The notes under the pieces are model-generated. The model was not told the origin of the DNA. It made no database searches and saw nothing but the letters and a program-made list of their open reading frames with translations. A stretch of DNA of 64,000 nucleotides from Bidens hawaiensis (taxonomy: Eukaryota; Streptophyta; Magnoliopsida; Asterales; Asteraceae), in NCBI GenBank assembly GCA_021521415.1, contig JAIQDT010003566.1, forward strand, positions 17,058 through 81,057. Direction: 5' to 3'. Shown here one piece after another: positions 54,835 to 64,000 of the stretch. Positions within the stretch are counted from its first letter, which is position 1; each line of letters begins with the position of its first letter. The translations under genes were made by a program, and so were the position numbers.

Positions 54835-54894
54835 TTCAAGCAATCTGTTATACAAATGTTTGTTTCTCTGTTTCTCAATATGAAAAAAACCAAC

Positions 54895-54902
54895 TATTTA
54901 TA
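54895..54902 (-). promoter_or_regulatory. TATA box of TPS copy B
   Basis: TATAAATA on the minus strand lies about 60 bases before the ATG. The aligned place in copy A (near 33970) reads TATAAGATA, a weaker form. Confidence 0.6.
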
Positions 54903-55167
54903 ATGAGGCCGATAACAAAAATGTGTACGATTATAACTTTATAAACTATTAACAAATGTTTTTTATATTAGTTATTTTCAATCTTCTATGAGATTTGACC
55001 GTCTGGTCCACATTATGAGCTAACATATAAAAATGATACAAGATGTAAGTATTGGAAATTTAATATAACCTTTTTAGTTTGATAAACATATAGTAAAAGG
55101 AATAGCACGTCATGTTATTAAAAATAATGGCATGCATACCATATGCATGTAAACTTCAGTTTTAGTA

Positions 55168-55470
55168 CACTACTAGAAATCTAAGCAATTACGACAGTTT
55201 TTCCAGTCGCAAAACGGTCGCAGCTGCCTTGTTGCGACCGTTTAGCCACCGAAAGTGCGGTTGGAAAAACGTAGGTCGCTATTACTCTGTTGCGACCACT
55301 TTGCAACTGTTGTTTCATTTTGTGACCACTACTGTAGTCGTCGCAAAACTTGCAACCACCTTTCGGTGGAAAATCTTCCCACCACCATTCGGTGGCAAAT
55401 CTTGCAACCACCATGTGGCAAATTTGATTTGATTTTGCAACTACCTTGAGGTGGCAAATCTTGCTACCAA
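55168..55470 (-). repeat. CACTA terminal and subterminal repeats
   Basis: Behind the CACTA end, short motifs such as TTGCGACC, GGTCGCA and CCACC-TTCGGTGG recur in both orientations. In En/Spm-type elements such arrays bind the transposase accessory protein. Confidence 0.75.
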
Positions 55471-55954
55471 TTTTGCTACCTGACCATTTTTGACCATTTT
55501 TAGTTTATGAACCATTTTTGATACTTTTGTTTCTCCAGCCATTTTGTCAAAAAATAAAAAAACATCCAAAAAATAACACTACTACTTTTTTGAATTCCCG
55601 TGTCAAAATATAAAAAAACATCCAAAATATAACCCATAATAAAGTGTCTAATATCCAAACATAGCTAGCTGCACATGCTTAGAATATTCAAAATAAATTG
55701 CTTTTAAAATACTAAAATTGCTTATCGAACCATAGATTTTAACATAGCTTCAATGTTAGTCATCCTATTAGAAATTGCGTATTTCTCTACCTTGTCTTTT
55801 TCTTTTTCAGCCATCAACTGTGCAATTATACCATTTAATCTTTCTTTATCTTCTTCTTTTTCCTTCACGGGCTCCTTGATAACCAAATGCAACTTTTCAA
55901 TCTACAAAACAATTAACAATGGGCCACAAATAAATAGCTTAAATGTGTTGTAAA

Positions 55955-56530
55955 CCGGTGATGGATTTTTGACTTATAACCAAACTACAAACGGGATGTA
56001 ATAAACAGGATATAAACGAGCCGATGGCTTACAATTAAACTATAAATGTGTTGTAACTAAAAGTTATATAATCATACTATTACCAGTTTAACAGGCTGTA
56101 ACAAACATGTTGATGGATCTTTGACTATAACCAAACTACAAACGGGCTGTAATAAACAGGATATAAACGAGTTGTAAACGAGCCGATGGCTTATAATTAA
56201 ACTATAAATGGGTTGTAATAAAAAGGTATATAATCATACTATTAACGATTTAACGGGCTGTAACAAACATGTTGATGGATCTTTGACTTAAAACCAAACT
56301 ACAAACTGGCTGTAATAACCAGGATATAAACGAGTTGTAAACAAGCCGATGGCTTATAATCAAACTATAAACGGGTTGTAATAAAAAGGTTATATGTGAG
56401 TTGTAAACGAGCAGATGGTAAAGAATCATACTGTTAACGATTTAACGAGTTGTAACAAACATGTTTAACGAGTTATAAACAAGCTGTAACAAACATGCTT
56501 AACGAGTTATAAACGGGCTGTAACAAGCTG
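55955..56530 (+). repeat. Tandem repeat of about 150-165 bp inside the CACTA element
   Basis: Three diverged copies start near 55961, 56110 and 56272. They share GATGGATCTTTGACT, CCAAACTACAAACGGGCTGT and AAACGAGCCGATGGCTTA. Smaller GGGCTGTAACAAACATG units trail the array. It lies in the last intron of the second transposase gene. Confidence 0.85.
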
Positions 56531-57814
56531 CTTAATTAAATCAGCTTATTTCACTCTAAAATAGTGGATTAACATAAACATTTTTCTTCATTTAAACTCG
56601 CAGATGTGTTTAATTGCTTTAAATAACTCAATAAGCAGATATATTGTTTAAGTAAGCATTTATTCGGTAATTTGAACACTACAATAAAGTCATTAATTGT
56701 TATATATGTACATAATACTCATCATTCTTTAAATTTGCTACCTGCAAATTGTGCCATTTTGTTGACTTGTAATGTATGACGTATAATAGGTTTCTAGAAC
56801 ACTAAGTTAGGGTTAATATCTTATTTTTACCATATTATCCTATAGCACAAGTAATTTTGAATCTGTCATTAAAAAATAAACCTTCAAGCATGCTTGATTT
56901 TATGTAGCATTTACATATTTTACTAAATATCTCTGTATTATCATGAACCATCAAACAATATAAGTATAATTTGACCAGTATGCTTGATCTAACGTTAAAT
57001 TCTACTAACATACCTCGGGGTCTTGTCTTCTATGTACACGCAGGCCATTAACAATGCCTAACCAATACACCTTTCCTTTCTTCATGCCCCCAACAACTTG
57101 GGACCACAAGTCTTCATCAAATTTGGGATGTTTGCTACGTTCATCCCCATACTTCTCCACAATAAAACCATTGTATGTAACCTATTATAAAACCCACGTA
57201 CTTACATTATTCAAATCTAACTATTTTTTTTTTATTTTGAAATATGTTGTTATTTACTAATTCGTCAACTTACCCGAATCTCCTATGCCCTTTCGTCAAC
57301 CCAAGTCAAATTTTCTCCTTGAACACTACCTTCCGAATCATCATCCGAAACTAACAAATTGCTTGGATCTTTATCCAAAGGCCTGCTTCCTTTACTGCAA
57401 TGTGATTGCTTCCACATCTCATGAGTCGTCAATTCACGCCCGAGTTTCTTTTCCTACAAAGATGGAATTATCAAACTGTTTAAATATTGTTCTAATAGTC
57501 AGACTTTGCAATAATATTTCAGATTTTGGTTCGTTTATCTACAAAATGTTATGATCAAGTAATGATCAATATTGACCTTCTTTGACTGATATCATTCAAG
57601 TTATGATCAATAGTTATATTACATCAAATTATTTATCGGTTGAGGTGTAAATTCTAATCGGTCAACCGAAATGAAACCGGAACTAAATCAAAATTGGTTA
57701 ACATGATCATGAAGATTCACTATAAGATCTTGTTGATTTCTTAGTGAACTTGAAGAAGGAATCTCATGATATATTAACTCACCACTTTGCTGTAAAGAAA
57801 TCATAATATATGAT

Positions 57815-60156
57815 TGTAACATCCTAGTTTTGATCGTAATAATAAAATAAAGTTCGTCTATTTTATTGTGGGTCGTGATCGGTTTAGATGACTAGAATAT
57901 GAGTTGGGCTAGTGTTGGGTTAAATGGATATGGGTTATGGACTTGGGTTATAAGGGAAAGAAGGAAAGACCATGGGCTTAAGCCCATGATCCATAATTAT
58001 ATAAGCTTTAATTACCCATTTAATAATTCATTTACACATATCCCTTACACCACCCAAAACACACACTTAAGCTTTCTCTCTAGTTCTTCCTTTTCTCTAA
58101 ACCGAAACCAAGAAGGAAACCGAGTACCGACCCGAGGTAATGATAGATGTTGTTTTAGCTTAAACCCGTTAGATATAGTCACAAAATGACGAGCCGACAC
58201 CGTTAAACCGTTTAAGTCACGAGATCCTGGTGGAATCGGGTATAAACCGAACCTATGATGAGCTTAGGGGTCACCCTAGCTCAGATCTGGATCGAACGGG
58301 ACAAAAAACGATGAAAAACGGTGTAAAATGGGGTAAACTGCTTTTTCCGGCCACCGCCCGGTTTTCCGGCACGGCGGCGCCGGAAAGGCGGCCCCGAAAA
58401 GGCGGCGCATGTATTTAAGGATGTCAGGGAATATTCCGGACATTCTCTGACAAACCCTAACCCTAATTCGTTAACAAATTAGGGGCGATTCGCCAAGTAA
58501 TTCGTTAAAGAAAGCATAGCGAACTAGCTTCAGTTCGTGTTCAATTCGTTAAGGGAGAAGATAACGAATCACCCTTGATTCGTTATAGTCATTCGTTAAA
58601 AGAGATGACGAATTGGAAGGTCCAATTCGTTACATGGACTAATTCGCTACATGAACTGATTCTTCAAAGACCAGTTCGTTATAAGGTCCAGTTCGCTTAA
58701 TAACCAGTTCATTAAAGGGTTCAATTCGCTACATGGACCAGTTCGCTAAGATAAGCCAATTCGTTAATATAACGAATTAGAAGTTTAACAAATGGACAGA
58801 ATGGTCCTTGAACTTAGAAAAGAATGAATTAATTACAAAGAAGCCCTCGAACTTACAAGTTAGCGAATTAAATAATGATTTAAAATCCTAATGGAAAATG
58901 TGTTACGACAGTTAATAGAAATAAAATTTTTCCAAGCTGACCTGGAAGCTCGACCCCAGCCAGGGGATCTGTCCCTTGGACCCTACTAGGGGCTGCCGCC
59001 CCTAGACTCCGCTGCCAGGGGCGCTGCCCCCGGACCCCCGTTCGTTGAGGGTAATAATTAAGACTAGAAAGACGATATATGTAGTGATAGTTAATTGATA
59101 CGTGTAATTGTTATACAGTTAGTCATGCACAACTCAAAAAAGGAATAACCATAAACGGTGAACGTAACAGGATTCAGGTGAGTTTCTAGCCCCCATTTCT
59201 TGCTATGTTTTCGGGGCTGTGTGTGTACTCGATGTGATTGGTTAATACACTTATCCTAAGTGATAAGCGTATGCCATATATGTATTATGTGAAATGTATG
59301 AATGGTTTCTTGCCGGTACATGAACGATCTTCGGAATTGCATGTACTGCCAGGAAATGGTTGATGTTATATGTATGTTGTAAGATGAAGAATGAATGATG
59401 TATGCATGTGCGAAACTTACGATTATGTATATAGAAAGTATGTTAAGGAGGTATGGAAGAAAGGGTACCGGACCCTAATAATATCCGAGGATGAAGGGTG
59501 ACCGGACCCTAATAATGTCCGAGGATGAAGGGTGACCGGACCCTAATAATGTCCGAGGATGAAGGGTGACCTGACCCTAATAATGTCCGAGGATGGAGGG
59601 TACCGGACCCTAATAATATCCGAGGTATGTAGGGCGAATGCTCTTTATAATGTAAAGTTAGTTATGAATGTTTATAAAGGACTGATAGACAAGTTAAGTA
59701 TGTAACGCGTACCTTTGGGTAATAATATCCGAGGTATGTAGGGCGAATGCTCTTTATAATGTAAGGTTAGTTATGAATGTTTATAAAGGACTGATAGACA
59801 GGTTAAGTATGTAACGCGTACCTTTGGGCACGTATATGTGTATGTAAAGTAAGTTAAGTGATTAACTAGAACTCACTCAGCGTAGCTTACTTTTAGTATG
59901 CACGCAGGTTAACAGGTTGAGACAATTGGTTTGAGCAGGACACATGGCAAGATCGAAGAGGCTGGCATCTGAAGATTTGTCATGATGTTTTGATATTATT
60001 ATTTACGTTATGTTTTTAAAGACAAGTTAAGAATGTTTGTAATGAATGGTTGACTATTATTATTCCGGGAAAGTTTTAATTAACTATGATATTTTGAACT
60101 GTGTTTATGAGTAAATCCAACACCAAATATAGTGCTACCGGTAACGGGGCCTTACA
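57815..60156 (+). mobile_element. Solo LTR D
   Basis: It runs TGTAACATCCTAGTTTTG to GGGGCCTTACA, 2342 bp, with a perfect 5-bp duplication ATGAT (57810-57814 and 60157-60161). It has the family layout: ATTCGTTA/TAACGAAT-rich part (58465-58780), GC hairpin block (58938-59045), and a five-copy CCGGACCCTAATAATGTCCGAGG array (59460-59630). It also has its own 109-bp tandem duplication (59611-59719 and 59720-59829). Confidence 0.87.
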
Positions 60157-61340
60157 ATGATGCTTATCTTATACTATAATCCCACCTGGATTTGGTTAAG
60201 TTTAGTATTTGGTCGTACAAGTTCTTTTAGAGACATGTCTAGTTGTCTCCTAGGGTTAGTATTGCATGATTTTGTAAGATCTTCAAGGGTAGGAACTGAC
60301 AATAATTAGTCAATATTAAAACAAGGTTTCTTGGAAGTTTCTCAAATTCATTAATTTTAAATTTGTATAACATTAGTATCTTTTTGAATAAACATATTAA
60401 AACAATGGTTTTAATAATTTTATTGATCAGGTTTATAAATAAAATAAATTAAGTGTATAAGTTAGAATAAGCAATCATTCTATTTCGTAGTCTTATCTTT
60501 AATAGTTGAAGTTTAACTCAATATACTTTACAACGAAAAAACAAAACAAAAACAAATAATTAGGTAGCAGGTGAAATGAGCAAGCATGTGACTTTAGAAT
60601 ATAAGCAAATAAAAAGCTAGGCTTCAAATTCAAATTTACAGAAAAAAAAAGAACATGCAGGTTGCCAATATATGATGATGAAATAAACAAGCCCTACGTT
60701 TAGCTATTTCTTCAACTAAAAATCAGTTCTATATAAATTATGACCCAAATTAACACAAAATTTGTAGATACATGAGATCTACTTGGTTTACAACGGTAAA
60801 AAGTTGTGTTATATGACATGTAACGCTTGTTTTTTATGCACTATATATGTGTAGCTACTATCTTCGAACATATTAAAAAATGACATCGTAAAAAAAGTGG
60901 ACCCCGCCACGTATGTTATGAGATATATACGTTTAACGAATATAGAATAAATAAAATTTTGCTAATGAAACTTGAACTTAGAAGACTAAACAGAAGACTT
61001 TCGTCGGATGGGCAGGCTAAGCCATCTAATAAGAAATCATCAAATAAACAGTAAGTGTATTATTTAAATTATAAACGGAATAATGTTATTAAGTGAACTT
61101 ACGATCATAGTATTTAGTGAATGAAAGACTTTGGTGACACATAATGGCATAATTATAGTTAGTTGTTAAGTTATGAATTCGGTTTATAGTTCATTATGTA
61201 AAATAAGAAAAGTTTGCTAAAAGAATTTGCACATAACCTGACATACAATTAAGATAAGGTTTCATTTACGGAGCATCTAGCATGTCTCATGTAAGTATTA
61301 ATAAGTGCAAAACATATCTTTATTTTGGTTAGTTTATCTA
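60157..61340. other. Intron sequence of the CACTA element
   Basis: AT-rich sequence between exons of the second transposase gene. No separate gene or repeat was recognised. Confidence 0.4.
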
Positions 61341-62895
61341 TAAACTTCTAATTTAATAAAAAAATGCAAAAAAAAAAAAAAAACAGTAAGCAGAAAATCT
61401 TAATAAACTTAAACTGTATTTTACCGCTTTTCTTTTTTGCAGACATATAGGTTTGAGCTCCAAGTGTATGTTTGCCCCCGATTGAATTACTTCTAATAGC
61501 GCTATTTCTTTTAGACTTTTCCTTCCATTCAGGCATGTTTCAAATTGCAATCATTTTTATCCATGTCTCAGATCTTATCTAGGAGGGTTTAAAGTCTTCA
61601 AGAACGCTAAGGTCATCTCCAACTTGAAAACCTTGTATTCTCGCCGCTTCTTTGGCATCCATTCGTACCCTATTCAACAAATCGGGAAATTTACCCGCAA
61701 TGCACTTCTCCCAATACCTTAAAATATCGGTATTCCATTTCTCCTCCCACTGAAAATAACACTAAAAAATAAAAACTTTTAATAAATATACAAAATGGTC
61801 CAATAAGTTTAATGGTAAATTAAAACCAGTAAATGTGAAATCAAGATATGTTTTGCACTATTATAAAACTGATTATGTCTATTTATACACACCTTAAAGC
61901 GCTCAAACAAAGTCAACCTATGCTTATAAGAAACATCTTTCCAACTATCCCATGCATCCAACCACATATGCTTTAAGTTCAATCCGATAATCCGGGTAGA
62001 CGTCTTTTGATTGTTAATCTACAAATTAGAAGCAGTAAATGTGAACCACATTAGTAAGATTTTTATGAATATAAAGAAACAATATTAATACATACAAAAG
62101 TTGTGAAAAAACAGTAATATTAATATATATGTACTTACTGGCTGTCTTCAATCCATATCCACTCACGGTTCATCGGTTCAGGTAATTGAACTTGGGAAGC
62201 GCGTCCTCGCCTAGCAACATGAACATTAGACTCATCATCACCATCACGATCATCAATGGAAGAAGGCATCAAGGAATCGTGATTTGCATCCGATTGTGGT
62301 CCAGTTTTATCACAGCTACCTATACCACTACCTTTCCTAATACCTCCATCACCAGCATGACCATCACATCGATCACCACGTTTCCCAACACCTCGATCAC
62401 CAACATGACCACCACCTCTCCCAATACCTCGAATACTAAGTAGACCAATGCATTAACTACTACCTTGACCACCAGACCGCCCAACACCTCGACCATCAGA
62501 TTGAACACTACCTCGACCCATAGTACGCGCCATGATAACTATAACAAAAACATAATTTAGATTGAACAATCACTAAATCATTAAATTCGTCTCTAAAACC
62601 CTAGAATGCGTAAACAGTAGACGAACATCATTTCAAATCCAGTTCATATTCAACTCACAATAAAATCACCAGCATTACACATCAATCAATCATTGAATTA
62701 CTGAAAATTTAACAAATATAAACCTAAAGTGGACCAAAAGTGTACATGAGTTAACCTAATTGTAGAACATAAATCAAAATTCATTCATATCAATTCTAAA
62801 TCTAGTAAAACATAATAAACCGATGAATCTTGCAAAACCTAATTAACCGTTGAATCTAGCAAACCTAACTAATCAATGAATCTAGCGAAACCTAA

Positions 62896-64000
62896 TTAAC
62901 CGAGGAGTGATGAGAAAAACCTAACTCGTCTATTAACGGTCTTAGAAACACATCGATATTCTAGCCTGGATTCTTTCCTCCAGAAATAATACAAACATAC
63001 TTCAACAAACGAGTCATTCATGCACATCCAAGGAGGTAAATTATAGACTGTAAGAAAGACGGGCCACAGTGAGTATGGAATTGAGTTTGAGTTTGTTGGA
63101 CTAAAACTATCGGTGCATAATCCAAGACGAACATTTCGAATATCTTTTGCAAATTCAGGATTCTCCAAGTCAAAATGCTTCCAAGCCACACTGTCACTTG
63201 GATGTGCCATGCTACCCTTCTTTGTGTTGTGGTGATGGTGCCAAGTCATATCTTGGCTGTTTTTGTATACATATACAACCTCTTAAGTCTAGGTCCAATT
63301 GGCATGTAAGACATCACCAAATTAGGTACCTTATTTCGGTTACTCTTATAACGGGGATTCCTTACAGTATTTACATTGTGTCAATGCCTTGTCCTGCTTA
63401 TAGAATAACATGCAATGGTTTTTGCAAACGTCAATTCTTTCATAAGGAAGACTTAATTTTTCTAAATTCTTCTTTGTATCATAAAAGCTTTTTGTGAGCT
63501 TATTCTCTTTAGGCAAAAATGCATTAACCATGGAAATGTTATAGTTGTAAGCTGCATCGGATACGTTGAAAAGTGATTTCCATGTCAAGAAACTCGTGGC
63601 AGCTTGTAACTTGAAACAATTTGTAGCTTCTTCCCCTCCCATAAAGGTTCGTCAGCAGCTTGTAACATGTCATAGAATTTTTTTGCTTCTGGATTCGCTG
63701 TATTTCCTTCCAAAGTACTTGAAGTATAACCACATGCATACATGTTATCTAACACCATGCGTTTGTATCCGTCATCATTATCAACTTCCATGTTAGTAGA
63801 AGATTATCCAACGTCACGAATGGTATTTCCACCATGTTCACTCCATGTTTCATAGCGAAGCATGAAACCTTCCTTATACAAGTGTTTTTTGAACAGTGGC
63901 TTTGTCTCTATAACTTATGTTTTGGAATATATAACAAGGACATTTTATTTCACGTATGGTCTCACCACGCATATTCACCCTCGTATCATCAACACCATTA
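62896..64000 (-). pseudogene. CACTA TNP2-like transposase, partial and frameshifted
   Basis: Overlapping minus-strand frames give the N-terminal and middle parts of a TNP2-type transposase: NPEAKKFYDMLQAADEPLWE, SFYDTKKNLEKLSLPYERID followed by CKNHCMLFYKQDKALTQCKYC, and MAHPSDSVAWKHFDLENPEF with NVRLGLCTDSFSPTNSNS and YNLPPWMCMNDS. The catalytic protein would cut the CACTA ends in the nucleus. Frame changes occur near 63790, 63600, 63350, 63240 and 63000, and the C-terminal half is missing. The start lies outside the window. Confidence 0.87.

Larger units (their letters stand above)
55722..62533 (-). pseudogene. Second CACTA gene: plant transposase (PF03004-type), decayed
   Basis: Exons are visible at 62533-62139 (Gly/Arg/Asp-rich N-terminus with an in-frame TAA near 62454), 62018-61893 (LNLKHMWLDAWDSWKDVSYK), about 61758-61426 (WEEKWNTDILRYWEKCIAGK, then a TAG and a TGA at expected tryptophan positions), 57453-57274 (KKLGRELTTHEMWKQSHCSK, with a TAG near its end), 57181-57014 (FDEDLWSQVVGGMKKGKVYW) and 55901-55722 (a charged coiled-coil C-terminus ending MLKSMVR). 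This order matches the plant En/Spm-associated transposase family. Four nonsense codons make it a pseudogene. Solo LTR D separates the third and fourth exons. Exon limits rest on GT/AG sites read by eye. Confidence 0.8.
55168..64000 (-). mobile_element. CACTA (En/Spm) transposon, continues beyond the window
   Basis: The low-coordinate end is CACTACTAGAAATCTAAGC, a standard CACTA terminus, preceded by upstream sequence of TPS copy B. Subterminal repeats, an intron-containing second transposase gene and a TNP2-like gene follow, both on the minus strand in the usual order. The other terminus is outside the window. Stop codons and frameshifts in both genes show it is defective. Solo LTR D sits in one intron. 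Confidence 0.88.

Noticed and set aside
55181..55414. Protein coded by the repetitive GGTCGCA region
   Set aside because: The open frames come from subterminal repeats of the CACTA element and have low-complexity translations.
62320..62508. Valine-rich minus-strand frame
   Set aside because: It is a frame shadow of the glycine/arginine-rich repeat at the N-terminus of the second CACTA gene.
1..64000. CRISPR array, operon or microbial defence system
   Set aside because: Repeats here are LTR, TIR, satellite or microsatellite types with plant transposon features; there is no regular repeat-spacer array or clustered bacterial-type coding.

Overview
The window is nuclear DNA from a flowering plant. 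The evidence is AT-rich sequence with spliced genes, plant terpene synthase exons, and nested plant transposable elements: Copia and Ty3-gypsy LTR elements, solo LTRs, MULE, hAT, CACTA and Helitron elements, and SINEs. The terpene synthase and repeat types would fit an Asteraceae genome, but that is an inference. No host gene here looks intact. The only long, uninterrupted coding sequence is the polyprotein of a young Copia element.

Host genes: two related plastid-type monoterpene synthase (TPS) loci lie on the minus strand as an ancient tandem duplication. Copy A has exons scattered from 33.93 kb down to 11.98 kb. Copy B is compact (54.83 to 51.29 kb). Both have seven exons with nearly equal exon lengths, and homology continues into both flanks. 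Copy A is broken by a 13.7 kb composite retrotransposon at the exon 1/intron 1 border, a SINE-like insertion on the exon 6 splice acceptor, and frameshifts in exons 4, 6 and 7. Copy B has a nonsense codon in exon 3 and probably one at the start of exon 2.

Layout: 0-3 kb, 3' end of a gypsy element and its LTR with a tRNA-like insertion. 4.48-8.35 kb, a MULE foldback element holding a Copia remnant that holds solo LTR A. 8.7-9.8 kb, remains of a Helitron helicase. 10.05-11.2 kb, a hAT element and a large palindrome. 12-34 kb, TPS copy A with a SINE, a short Helitron, solo LTR B, a second MULE, and Copia X containing Copia Y and the full-length Copia Z. 34.6-37.5 kb, a decayed Copia. 37.5-49.6 kb, a decayed gypsy pol and its 3' LTR, interrupted by a Pack-MULE carrying a GDSL-esterase exon fragment, a full Copia W and solo LTR C. 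50.2-50.5 kb, a Copia LTR with primer binding site. 51.3-54.8 kb, TPS copy B. From 55.168 kb to the window end, a CACTA (En/Spm) element on the minus strand with decayed TNP2-like and second transposase genes and solo LTR D inside.

Target-site duplications and nesting give a readable relative history. The most unusual points are: two retroelement insertions (X and Y) that lack their 3' halves yet have exact 5-bp duplications; the SINE on a splice acceptor; the GDSL exon captured by a MULE; and the solo LTR family with dense ATTCGTTA/TAACGAAT palindromes and clustered GC hairpins. I saw no microbial-type system, CRISPR array or functional RNA gene.
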